A stretch of 52,809 bases of DNA from Opitutaceae bacterium (GTDB taxonomy: Bacteria; Verrucomicrobiota; Verrucomicrobiia; Opitutales; Opitutaceae), in contig JADJZJ010000033.1 in the NCBI GenBank assembly GCA_016715765.1, forward strand, positions 1-52,809, in the 5' to 3' direction. Of the stretch, positions 31,571 through 39,602 are shown in pieces. The translations under genes and the position numbers were made by a program. Position 1 is the stretch's first letter. Each line of letters begins with the position of its first letter. A model generated the notes under the pieces. The model was not told the DNA's origin, searched no databases, and saw only the letters and a program-made list of their open reading frames with translations.

Positions 31571-33841
31571 TCAAAACTCGTCGTACGCGATCTGCTGCGC
31601 GGTGACGCCCAGGCCGGTGAGCATCTTGGTGCAGGCCTTGATCATCATCGGCGGACCGCAGAGGTAAAACTCGACGGCGAGCGGATTCGGGTGGTCCTTC
31701 AGGTACTGGTCCAACACGACCTCATGGATCAGGCCGTTAGGCCCCAGCCAGTTGTCCTCGGGCAGCGGGGCGGACAGTGCGGTGTGGAAGGAGAAATTCG
31801 GGTTTTGCGAGGCCAGACCCCGGAAATACTCCTCGTAGAACAGCTCCTGCCGCGAGCGCGCGCCGTACCAGTAGCTCACCTTGCGGGCGGTGTGTTCGGT
31901 CTCGAAGAGGTGCGCGAGGTGGGCGCGGAGCGGGGCCATGCCGGCGCCGCCGCCGATGTAGACCATCTCCTTCTGCGTGGGCTTGAGGTGGAAATCGCCG
32001 AAGGGGCCGATGGCCGTGACGGTGTCACCGGGCTTGAGATTGAAGACGTAACTTGAGCCAACCCCGGGCGGGCAGTCCTGGCCGGGCGGCGGCGTGGCGA
32101 TGCGCACGTTGAAACGCAGGGTGCGCTCCGTCTGCTGGTTGCAGGCCAGCGAGTAATTGTTGCGGCGCCCGGCCTGCGGGTTGCGCGCGACGAGGTCGAA
32201 CACGTGCTGGCGTTCCCAGACCTCGGCGTAGGGCGCGGGGATGTCGAACTCGCGGAAACGGATGTTTTCGTAGGCCGGAATGTCGATCTGCAGATAGTCG
32301 CCGGGAGTGAATTCCACGCGTTCGCCGGCCTCGGCCGGTTCGAGGACCAGTTCCTTGATGAAGGTCGCGACGTTGCGGTTGCTCACGACCTTGAGGCGGT
32401 ACGTGCGCTCGGGCCGGGCGCCGGCGCCGCCGGGACGAGCAATGTTGAGATGGATCCGGCCGTTGCGTTCCTCGATGGGGTACGTGGCCAGTCCGCGGCA
32501 GACCGGGGAGCGCGCCGGAGAACCGTCGGCGAGGTGGAAGCGGCCGTTGTGCTTGGGGCACTCGATGATGTTGTCCTTCACCAGTCCGCCCGAGAGGTGC
32601 GTGTTGCCGTGGGTGCAGATGCCGTCGGTGGCGAAGAGCCTGCCTTGGCTGTCGCGAATGAGGGCGAAGGTCTTCTTGCCGTGATCGAAGCGGAGAACGT
32701 CCTCGCGGCCGAGGTCGGCCGCGGCGCAAATCTCGATCCAGCCGTTGGCGTCGGGCATGGCGTCGGCGCCGGTGGCGGCCGGGGTGTGGCGCGGCTTGGG
32801 GGCGGGGAGCTGGCGTTTGACGTAATGCGCGGGGTCCTTCACCTGGCGGAGCACGTTCGGCACGATCTCCTTCCACGCCCCATAGATGCTCGGATACGGC
32901 ACCGGCATGTCGTCCTTCACGAGGGCGTGGAGCTTCGGCAGGTTGTGGTAGGGCACCAGCGGGAACATGTGGTGCTCCACGTGGTAGTTCATGTTCCAGT
33001 AGAGATACCGGTGGATGAAGTTCATGTAGACCGTCCGGCAGTTGAGCCGGTGGTCGAGCACGTTTTCGGCGAGGCCGGCGTGCTGGGTGTAGCCGTAGAT
33101 CACCATCAGCCAGGAGCCGAAGACATTGGTCAGGCCGATGTAGAGCAGCGGCAGGATGCTCTGCGTGTAAATCGCCGTCGCGATGACCGCCGCGTAGATC
33201 GCGACATAAATGCGGGCGCGGAAGAAGATCTTCGGGAATTCGCTCTCAGGGATGAAGGTCTTTTCGTCGGGCAGCATGCGGCCGAGCGAGTGCACGAGGA
33301 TCTTTTTGAAGTACACCGGGTAGCCCCCGATGGCGAAGAACGAGAGGATCAGGGCGCGGACATTCGGCGGGCGCGGCACGGCGATCTCGGGATCGCGGCC
33401 GACGATGATCGTGTCGCTGTGGTGGCGTGTGTGACTCCAACGCCAGAGCGTGGACTCGCGCATGACCATGAACGAGGCGATCTCGTAAAGGGCGTTGTTC
33501 ATCCAGTCCGTGCGGAACGGCGTGCCGTGCTCGGACTCGTGCCAGCGCGAGTCGGAGGTCGAGGCGTAGAGCACGGCGTACAGCGCGTAGGGCAGGGCGG
33601 CCCACCAGGAGGGCCAGAGGAGGTAGGTGGCGTAGCCCGAACCGATGATCAGGGCGAACCAGAGGATCGTGTCGCGGATGGCGGGGCCGTTGCGGCGCTC
33701 GAGGAGCTGGCGCATCGTCTCGCGCGGGACGGGACACTGGTACCAGTCGGCCTCGGCGAGGCCCATTTCGACGGCGCGGCGCGCGTTGACGCCGACCAGA
33801 CTGTAATCAAGTGAGTCGGTCTTGCTGGTTAAGCGAGGCAT
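31571..33841 (-). CDS. Membrane di-iron oxygenase (MocD-like) + Rieske + NqrF-type reductase fusion
   Basis: 756 residues with three modules. Residues 1-345 are a desaturase-family membrane protein: four hydrophobic segments (57-75, 79-94, 209-228, 230-248) and three His boxes, H101-E-S-E-H105, H137-T-R-H140-H141 and H287-V-E-H290-H291. Residues 366-470 are a Rieske [2Fe-2S] domain, C409-T-H411 and C428-P-K-H431. Residues 478-756 closely resemble the FAD/NADH part of NqrF (GGGAGMAPLRAHL 630-642, LCGPPMM 727-733, terminal YDEF) without NqrF's own ferredoxin domain. In rhizobia MocD, MocE and MocF, separate proteins, demethylate rhizopine. Here all three roles sit in one chain, so NADH electrons would pass flavin to Rieske to di-iron. 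Substrate unknown; a methylated sugar or a lipid is possible. Confidence 0.9.
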   Translation of the reverse strand: MPRLTSKTDSLDYSLVGVNARRAVEMGLAEADWYQCPVPRETMRQLLERRNGPAIRDTILWFALIIGSGYATYLLWPSWWAALPYALYAVLYASTSDSRWHESEHGTPFRTDWMNNALYEIASFMVMRESTLWRWSHTRHHSDTIIVGRDPEIAVPRPPNVRALILSFFAIGGYPVYFKKILVHSLGRMLPDEKTFIPESEFPKIFFRARIYVAIYAAVIATAIYTQSILPLLYIGLTNVFGSWLMVIYGYTQHAGLAENVLDHRLNCRTVYMNFIHRYLYWNMNYHVEHHMFPLVPYHNLPKLHALVKDDMPVPYPSIYGAWKEIVPNVLRQVKDPAHYVKRQLPAPKPRHTPAATGADAMPDANGWIEICAAADLGREDVLRFDHGKKTFALIRDSQGRLFATDGICTHGNTHLSGGLVKDNIIECPKHNGRFHLADGSPARSPVCRGLATYPIEERNGRIHLNIARPGGAGARPERTYRLKVVSNRNVATFIKELVLEPAEAGERVEFTPGDYLQIDIPAYENIRFREFDIPAPYAEVWERQHVFDLVARNPQAGRRNNYSLACNQQTERTLRFNVRIATPPPGQDCPPGVGSSYVFNLKPGDTVTAIGPFGDFHLKPTQKEMVYIGGGAGMAPLRAHLAHLFETEHTARKVSYWYGARSRQELFYEEYFRGLASQNPNFSFHTALSAPLPEDNWLGPNGLIHEVVLDQYLKDHPNPLAVEFYLCGPPMMIKACTKMLTGLGVTAQQIAYDEF

Positions 33842-33993
33842 GGGGGTGTGGTGGGGCTGCGGGGAGGATTCCGCAGGCGAGATGCTTCACGGAATTTGCC
33901 GTGCGGAACAAGCGCTTATTGCAGGGTGGTGCGGCCGGAGGGTTCTAGCTGTAGGGCGGAGATGGCCAACGCTGATCCCCGTTTGTCATTCCA

Positions 33994-34212
33994 GTAGGGC
34001 AGGTCTCCTCCTTCGCCGGGCCTACGGAGGACAGGTGTGACCTGCCCTTCGAACGCCGCACTGCGGATGAACCGTGAAATGGGCAGGTCGGAGACCTGCC
34101 CTACTTGTGGGCATGCGTTCACCACGTAGCGCGGGACTTCAGTCCGCGCTCATGGCTTACGCTGGCGGCGGGATTCACCCAATCCAGTGCTGGCTGAAGC
34201 GCAGCACTACGA
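33994..34212. repeat. Two palindromic elements before the GH51 gene end
   Basis: A GTAGGGCAGGTCTCC element (33994-34103, right arm GGAGACCTGCCCTAC) is followed by a full GTAGCGCGG-family element at 34125-34212. The last ACTACG of the second contains the TAG stop (34207-34209) of the minus-strand GH51 gene. The gap 33842-34206 contains no gene. Confidence 0.8.
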
Positions 34213-35709
34213 TGACTTTGCAAACGTCAGCGTTGCGACTGCCGCGGGCGGCAATTCGGCTTTCAGGGTTTGGCCCGACCAGGTGAAATCGCTCCACGCG
34301 CGCGATGACACCTCATTGGGTGCCTCCGGGGTATTGCAGGCCGTGAGGACCGGGGCGGTTATGATTTCACCGATGGGGCGGACCAGGGGGTGCAGGCCTG
34401 CGAGGTCGAGCATGATCGCTACCGGTTCCGCGGGATCCGTGTTCGTCAGGCTGATGCTGACCGACTGGTCGTCGGCCATCGAGGCGGCGGCGGACACCGA
34501 CGGATAGGGGTACTCCTGATACGAACAGTCAGGGGCATCCGACTTTATTTCCAGGCGCATGGCGTCCTGATGCGGTGCGTAGAGTTTGAACACGTGCCAG
34601 GTCGGCGTGAGGACCATGTCATTGCCGAAAGTGAGGATCATCGCCTGCAGCACGTTGACCATCTGGGCGATGTTGGCCATGCGGACGCGCTCGGCGTGGT
34701 TGATGAACACATTCAGGGTCAACGCGGCGAGGACGGCGTCACGCACGGTCTGCTGCTGATAGAGTTCGTTGGGACGGCTGCCGGGTTCGGCGGTGTACCA
34801 GGCACCCCATTCGTCGACGATGAGTGCGATCCGTTTTTTCGGATCGTACCGGTCCATGAGCGCCGAGAGTTCGCGCACCTTGCGGTCCATGTGCCAGCCG
34901 TGGCCCATGACCAGCTTCCAGCCGTCGTGGTCGAACTTCGTGGCGTAGAACTCCGGCGGCACGCCGCCGTTCATGTAGTAGTGCAGGGTGAGCCCGCTCA
35001 TGATATCGGGATGGAAGCGCGGTGACGCGCACTCCCGGAGCATCGTTTCGTTCCACTCGTCATCGAGACCGCAGGCGATCCGGAACAGTGCGGTCTTTTC
35101 GTAGGAGCCGAGGTAGGTGCTGTAACGACGGAACTCGCTGGCGTAATACTCCGCCTTCATATTGCCGCCGCAGCCGTAGCTTTCGTTGCCCACGCCCCAG
35201 AAGCGCACCCGCGCGGGCTCGGGCCGGCCGTTCGCCGCGCGCAGGTCGGAGAGCGGTCGCCCCAGCGGCGCATTCAGGTATTCCACCCAGTCGCGCATTT
35301 CCTGCACGGTGCCGCTGCCGACATTGCCGCAGATGACGGGTTCGCAACCGACCTGCTCGCAGAGATCGAGAAACTCATGGGTCCCGAAAGCGTTCGATTC
35401 GGGGATGTTCCACGTGTCGTTGTGCATACGCGGCCGTTGGTCCCGCGGACCGATGCCGTCGCGCCAGTGGTAGGCATCGGCGAAGCAGCCGCCCGGCCAG
35501 CGCAGGTTCGGCACCTTGATGGCGCGCAACGCCTGCACCACATCCCGCCGTATACCCCGCACATTCGGGATCGGCGAATCCTCGCCCACCCAGATGCCCT
35601 CATAAATGCAGCGGCCGAGGTGTTCGGCAAACTGCCCGAAGATATGCCGGCTGATCTTCGAGCCGGACTCAGGGGACGAGACGCTGAGGTGGACGGGAGC
35701 TTGGGGCAT
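34207..35709 (-). CDS. GH51 alpha-L-arabinofuranosidase
   Basis: 500 residues, typical of GH51, cytoplasmic (no signal). The catalytic acid/base is E176 in FWGVGNESYGCGG and the nucleophile is E300 in LIVDEWGAWY; LRWPGGCFADAYHWRDGIGP (69-88) and HYYMNGG are further family blocks. It releases arabinofuranose from arabinans or arabinoxylan fragments. The C-terminal ~100 residues are the usual beta-sandwich. Its stop codon (TAG) comes from a palindromic repeat, so the last few residues may be non-ancestral. It lies upstream of the MocD-like fusion on the same strand, 365 bases apart, and downstream of the UroD/PhyH pair. Confidence 0.95.
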   Translation of the reverse strand: MPQAPVHLSVSSPESGSKISRHIFGQFAEHLGRCIYEGIWVGEDSPIPNVRGIRRDVVQALRAIKVPNLRWPGGCFADAYHWRDGIGPRDQRPRMHNDTWNIPESNAFGTHEFLDLCEQVGCEPVICGNVGSGTVQEMRDWVEYLNAPLGRPLSDLRAANGRPEPARVRFWGVGNESYGCGGNMKAEYYASEFRRYSTYLGSYEKTALFRIACGLDDEWNETMLRECASPRFHPDIMSGLTLHYYMNGGVPPEFYATKFDHDGWKLVMGHGWHMDRKVRELSALMDRYDPKKRIALIVDEWGAWYTAEPGSRPNELYQQQTVRDAVLAALTLNVFINHAERVRMANIAQMVNVLQAMILTFGNDMVLTPTWHVFKLYAPHQDAMRLEIKSDAPDCSYQEYPYPSVSAAASMADDQSVSISLTNTDPAEPVAIMLDLAGLHPLVRPIGEIITAPVLTACNTPEAPNEVSSRAWSDFTWSGQTLKAELPPAAVATLTFAKSS

Positions 35710-35721
35710 GGGAGGATATTC

Positions 35722-35736
35722 TTAACAGCCGGTTAA
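35722..35736. promoter_or_regulatory. TTAAC-GTTAA inverted repeat before GH51
   Basis: TTAACAGCCGGTTAA has symmetric TTAAC/GTTAA ends and lies 13 bases upstream of the GH51 start codon. It overlaps the region where a ribosome site would be and may be an operator for a sugar-responsive repressor. Support is one site only. Confidence 0.35.
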
Positions 35737-35765
35737 TGACTAGGGAGTGTTTCCATACCTCTGAT

Positions 35766-35856
35766 TGTCATTCTGAGCGGAGCGAAGAATCCAGTGTGCG
35801 CTGATCGAGGCCCTCGACTGTCGTTCACTGGATTCTTCACTTCGTTCAGAATGACA
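35766..35856. repeat. GTCATTCTGAGCGGAGCGAA inverted repeat
   Basis: GTCATTCTGAGCGGAGCGAA with GAATCC at the left pairs with GGATTCTTCACTTCGTTCAGAATGAC (in part) at the right, about 25-base arms. A second copy at 37722-38033 has its arms pushed apart by another repeat. This word is well known in many environmental genomes. Confidence 0.75.
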
Positions 35857-35874
35857 ATGAGTGAGATTAGCATT

Positions 35875-36825
35875 TTAAAGACACTCCCTGGCGAGCTGGG
35901 ACCGGACGCAGAATTCGCGGAACACCTGCAGCATCAGCTCGTAGTTTCGCAACGGCATGCCGGGGAAGATCGTGTTCGAGGTGCCAAAGATGTAGCCGCC
36001 GCCGGGGCTGGCGTTTTCGAGGCAGTAGAGGGCGGATTGCCGGATCGCCTCATCGGGGCCCTCCTGGAGCAAACTGCATTGCACGTTGCCCATCAGGGCC
36101 ATCTTCCCGTGGCAACGGCGCTTCACCTCGGCGATGTCCATGCCCGCCATGGGATCAACCGACTGGAAGCAGGCGGCGCCGAGCGACAGGAAATCGTCCA
36201 GGATCGGGATGATGTTTCCGTCGGTATGAACGAAAGGGATCAGGCCGCGTTGGCGGATGTGGGCCATCTGTTCCGCGAGGTAGGGGATGATGAATTCGCG
36301 GCAATCGGCCGGGGAAATGAACGGACCGGAGTTGTAGGCGATGTCGTTGACGACGTGGATGAAGTCCGCGCCGGCGTCAGCCATCCGGTCGATCAAGGCC
36401 ATGGCGGTGCGGCTCCGCTCCCGGGCGACCTCGTGGATGTACGCGGGGCGCTCCTTGAGGTCGCAGGCGAACTCCTCCCAGTCCGGAACACTCTCGATGG
36501 CCCAGACACTCATGCCCACGATCCCGCCGATCAGAATGCGGTCGCCGAAGGTCCTTTTGGCCGCACGCACGCCGTCCGGATCACTCCACGGCCAATAAAC
36601 CGCGAGCGCATCCCATTGGAACCGCTCCACGATGCGGACGTAGATCTCCATGCACTGGCCGACGGCGCGTTCCTTCTGCGCCGCGCTCATGCCGGCCCAG
36701 GTGTTGCGATCGGGGAAGCGCAGCCCGAAAGCCTCGTATTCCAACTCGAACATGGTTTCGAAATGCGGCGGCCGGTCCGGTTCCTCGAACCGCAGCGTCT
36801 GCAACATGCGTTCCTTGCCGGTCAT
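35875..36825 (-). CDS. Uroporphyrinogen decarboxylase-family protein
   Basis: 316 residues. The UroD/methyltransferase barrel signature is present (TGKERMLQTLRFEEPDRPP at 2-20; FIHVVNDIAYNSGPFISP; IPFVHTDGNIIPILDDFLSLG; GNVQCSLLQEGP; GYIFGTSNTIFPG). The FVHTDGN position carries D where zinc-dependent corrinoid methyltransferases have C, so a simple Zn-methyltransferase is doubtful. It is not a haem enzyme: it lacks the PVWFMRQAGR-type Arg motif of HemE. The gene starts 6 bases after the PhyH stop, so the two are co-transcribed. Such UroD-like genes accompany sugar catabolism genes in Verrucomicrobiota and related phyla; the reaction is unknown. Confidence 0.82.
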   Translation of the reverse strand: MTGKERMLQTLRFEEPDRPPHFETMFELEYEAFGLRFPDRNTWAGMSAAQKERAVGQCMEIYVRIVERFQWDALAVYWPWSDPDGVRAAKRTFGDRILIGGIVGMSVWAIESVPDWEEFACDLKERPAYIHEVARERSRTAMALIDRMADAGADFIHVVNDIAYNSGPFISPADCREFIIPYLAEQMAHIRQRGLIPFVHTDGNIIPILDDFLSLGAACFQSVDPMAGMDIAEVKRRCHGKMALMGNVQCSLLQEGPDEAIRQSALYCLENASPGGGYIFGTSNTIFPGMPLRNYELMLQVFREFCVRSQLARECL

Positions 36826-36831
36826 GGGGGC

Positions 36832-37677
36832 TCAGGCGAACTTCTCGAGCTTCGACCAGTCGTAGTCCTCGCCGCAGGGTCCGCCCATGGCGGAGGATTT
36901 GCGCTCGATGACGCGACCGTTGAAGTCGTGCAGCGGGAAGTACCAGCTCACGATCTCCTCGGCGGTGGACGGCATGTAGTGGGCGATGAAGCTGCGGCGC
37001 CAGAGGGTCGGATGCGTGTTGGGCTCGGAGCCGTGGATGACGCTGCCGTTGAAGAACAGGACGTCGCCCGGAGCCAGATTGGCGGGCACGGGTTGCCGGC
37101 CGTCGGGCGGCGGGACGTAGTTGTTGACGAAGCTGCGTTTGCTGTCCGCGGGTTGCGGACACTGGATGTCGAGGGTGTGGGTGCCGGGCACGACGCTCAG
37201 GCCGCCGTTCTCGGTGATGGCGGGGTCAATCGCCGTCCATGCCGCGATGCAGGTGCCGGGTTTCACCATCAGGTAGAAATTGTCCTGATGCAGGGCCTGA
37301 CCGCGGCTGCCCGGCGGTTTGAAATAGACCATGGACTGGCAGGCAATCGGGTCGTCGTCCTCGAGCAGCGCGCGGACAATGGCGCCGATGCGCGGGTCGA
37401 GCATCATGCTTTTGCCGATCGGCTGGTGACGATGGAGGTGCAGCATGCGCGGATAGCGCTTGAGCGGATCGGGATCGAGGGTGCCGTCGGGGTTCACCGT
37501 GGGTTCCCAGTATTCGGGGATGGGTTGGCCGGCGGCGGCGGGGTCGTCGATCACGCGCTTGATCGCGGCAATCTCCGCCTTGGTCCAGAGCTGGCGGACG
37601 ATCAGATAGCCTTCGGTGCGGTAGAACTCCCGTTGGGCCGGGGTGAGCGTGTAGGCGGGGGCGGTGTTCGCTTTCAT
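36832..37677 (-). CDS. Phytanoyl-CoA dioxygenase (PhyH) family protein
   Basis: 281 residues. The double-stranded beta-helix iron site is H130-x-D132 (ALHQDNFYLMV) with distal H215 (GSVIHGSEPN); R228 (WRRSF) would bind 2-oxoglutarate. Other blocks are YRTEGYLIVRQLWTKAEIA, AWTAIDPAITENGGLSVVPGTH and LAPGDVLFFNG. The enzyme is therefore a probable Fe(II)/2-oxoglutarate-dependent hydroxylase acting on a small molecule. It lies just upstream of the UroD-like gene. Neighbouring sugar genes suggest a glycan-derived or methylated substrate, but nothing here decides it. Confidence 0.88.
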   Translation of the reverse strand: MKANTAPAYTLTPAQREFYRTEGYLIVRQLWTKAEIAAIKRVIDDPAAAGQPIPEYWEPTVNPDGTLDPDPLKRYPRMLHLHRHQPIGKSMMLDPRIGAIVRALLEDDDPIACQSMVYFKPPGSRGQALHQDNFYLMVKPGTCIAAWTAIDPAITENGGLSVVPGTHTLDIQCPQPADSKRSFVNNYVPPPDGRQPVPANLAPGDVLFFNGSVIHGSEPNTHPTLWRRSFIAHYMPSTAEEIVSWYFPLHDFNGRVIERKSSAMGGPCGEDYDWSKLEKFA

Positions 37678-37721
37678 GGGGTAAAGTTCGGGGGATTGGG
37701 TTAAATCTTATCTGGTTCCTT

Positions 37722-38033
37722 TGTCATTCTGAGCGGAGCGAAGAATCCAGTTCACGTACACTGATCCGGACTCATGCCGTTGAACCACAGATGCACACGG
37801 ATAGACACAGATGGAAGAAAGGTAGCGTCAGAAGCGGCAGATGGAACTTCCTCACTCAATGGTTTCCCCGGGAGATGAAACCAAGCCCAAGTAACCCATT
37901 TTTGATCTGTGTGCATCTGTGTCTATCTGTGGTTTCGAATGTATTCTTCTGACCGAGTGCTTCGACTCTAGAGAGCTGGATTTGATCTCTGTCGCCTGCG
38001 GCTCGGTAGCTTCACTGCGTTCAGAATGACAAA
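37722..38033. repeat. Two inverted repeats, one inside the other
   Basis: Outer arms GTCATTCTGAGCGGAGCGAA (37722) and TTCAGAATGACAAA (38019) enclose an AACCACAGATGCACACGGAT arm (37783-37814) and its complement GATCTGTGTGCATCTGTGTC...GGTTT (37904-37935). The gap 37678-38064 has no gene. Confidence 0.75.
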
Positions 38034-38064
38034 CATAGGTTTCAAGAAACTCGCTGGTTACTGA

Positions 38065-38808
38065 TCAAATCGCGGTCATCGCGTTGCCGCCGCAGACGGG
38101 CAGGAACACGCCGGTGATGTAGCCCGCGAGGTCGGAGGCGAGAAAGGCCACGGCGTTGGCGATGTCCTGTTCGGTGCCCCATTTTTTCAACGGGATGCCG
38201 TTCAGGTAGGTCTCGGGCCGGCCGGCGGCGGGCCGGTTCTCGCTGACCATCCAGCCCGGGGCGACCTGATTGACGGTGATGCCGTGCTCGCCGACCTCGC
38301 GCGCGAGCACGCGCAGCACGCCATCCATGCCGCGCTTGCCGGCCACGTAGGCGGACTGGTTCGCCGTGTTCTGCAGGGCGCACTCGGTGTTGATCGCAAT
38401 GATCCGGCCGTGCTTCCGTGCTTTCATGTCCGGGACGAAGGCCTGTGCCATCAGCACGTTTTGCAGGACGCAGCTCTCGAATTGCGACCGGTAGTCGGCG
38501 GGTGATTGCTCGAGCACCTTGGTCCACTGGTACTGGATGACCGCGTTGGTGACGATGATGTCGGGGGCGCCGAGCGAGTGTTTCACGGCATCGCGCATGC
38601 GGTCGACCGCGGCCTTGTCGGTGATGTCGGCCTGAAAGATTTGCGAGCCGGGCAGCTCCTTCTGCAGGGCCGCGGCGCGGTCGGCGGCATTGTGGTAATG
38701 AATTGCCACGCGGGCGCCGCAGCCGGCGAGCGTGCGGGTGATGACGCGGCCGAGTTCGCCGGTGGCGCCGGTGACGAGGGCCACGCGGCCGGTGAGATCG
38801 ATTTTCAT
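38065..38808 (-). CDS. Short-chain dehydrogenase/reductase with modified active-site Ser
   Basis: 247 residues from ATG 38808 (an ATG at 38814 adds two). TGATGELG is the cofactor motif, S-A-Y-V-A-G-K supplies Tyr and Lys, and the C-terminus GYITGVFLPVCGGNAM is normal. The usual NNAG reads TNAV, and the catalytic Ser region reads INTECAL, so the family Ser is not obvious. Its activity may be altered. The start overlaps the stop of the next upstream SDR gene, so the pair is co-transcribed. A role in sugar or sugar-alcohol oxidation is likely from context. Confidence 0.88.
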   Translation of the reverse strand: MKIDLTGRVALVTGATGELGRVITRTLAGCGARVAIHYHNAADRAAALQKELPGSQIFQADITDKAAVDRMRDAVKHSLGAPDIIVTNAVIQYQWTKVLEQSPADYRSQFESCVLQNVLMAQAFVPDMKARKHGRIIAINTECALQNTANQSAYVAGKRGMDGVLRVLAREVGEHGITVNQVAPGWMVSENRPAAGRPETYLNGIPLKKWGTEQDIANAVAFLASDLAGYITGVFLPVCGGNAMTAI

Positions 38809-39560
38809 GCGCATACGGCCTGGTGGCCGCCATCCACGATCAGGCCGACGCCGTTGATGTACGCCGCCTCGGGGGAGCAGAGCAGGGCGACGGCGTTGCC
38901 AATGTCCTCCGGCGTGCCGATGCGGCCGACCGGCACGCGGGTCTTGATGAACGCGGCGGGCTCGGGCTTCTCCCAATGGAACTTGGTCATGTCCGTGAGA
39001 ATCATGCCGGGGGCGACGCCGTTGCACGTGATGCCTTTCGGGCCGAGGGAGATGGCGAAACTCTTCATCAGCATGTGCAGGCCGGCCTTGGAGGCGGCGT
39101 AGTCGCCCTGCTGCGCGGAGGTGACGTTCACGGCGAGCGAGGTGATGAAGATGACGCGGCCACCCTGGCCGCGCTTGATCATTTCCTTCGCGGCGAGCTG
39201 CGTGCAGTGGAAGGCGCCGTTGAGGTTCACATCCATGGTCTTTTTGAACATCTCCTCGCTCATCTCCATGATGTCCACGAACGGACAGATGCCCGCGTTG
39301 TTCACCAGGATGTCGATCCGGCCGAAGTGCTTCACGGCTTTCCGGATCATCTTCGCGACCTGGGTGCGGTCGCAGATGTCACAGGCCAGCCCGAGGGCTT
39401 CAACGCCGGTGTCGGCGGCCAGTTGCTTGGCGGACTTGCGGGCGGCCGGGCCGTTCATGTCGGCTATGACAATTTGGGTGCCCTGGCGGGCAAGACAGGT
39501 GGCGATACCGTAACCGATGCCGCGCGCGGCACCGGTGATGAGGGCGACTTTTTTCTGCAT
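38805..39560 (-). CDS. Short-chain dehydrogenase/reductase
   Basis: 251 residues. T9-G-A-A-R-G-I-G16 is the cofactor motif, N87-N-A-G90 is intact, and S141, Y154 and K158 form the catalytic set (FITSLAV...GDYAASKAG). The usual VNLNGAFHCTQLAAKEM helix and C-terminal INGVGLIVDGGHQ are present. The acidic D34 in VIADMNG after the second strand suggests NAD preference. It is a second SDR next to the one at 38065, and the SGNH gene lies 42 bases upstream. Substrate is probably a sugar or polyol. Confidence 0.92.
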   Translation of the reverse strand: MQKKVALITGAARGIGYGIATCLARQGTQIVIADMNGPAARKSAKQLAADTGVEALGLACDICDRTQVAKMIRKAVKHFGRIDILVNNAGICPFVDIMEMSEEMFKKTMDVNLNGAFHCTQLAAKEMIKRGQGGRVIFITSLAVNVTSAQQGDYAASKAGLHMLMKSFAISLGPKGITCNGVAPGMILTDMTKFHWEKPEPAAFIKTRVPVGRIGTPEDIGNAVALLCSPEAAYINGVGLIVDGGHQAVCA

Positions 39561-39602
39561 GGGAAGGGGGCGGCTGAAGGGTAAACGAATCAGGCGGACG
39601 CT

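Noticed and set aside
32204..33814. 536-codon plus-strand frame opposite the oxygenase fusion
   Set aside because: Antisense shadow with Val/Gly/Glu/Arg bias and no motif; the minus-strand gene is unmistakable.
35794..37704. 636-codon plus-strand frame opposite the UroD and PhyH genes
   Set aside because: Spans two real minus-strand genes and their junction; its composition is that of a shadow.
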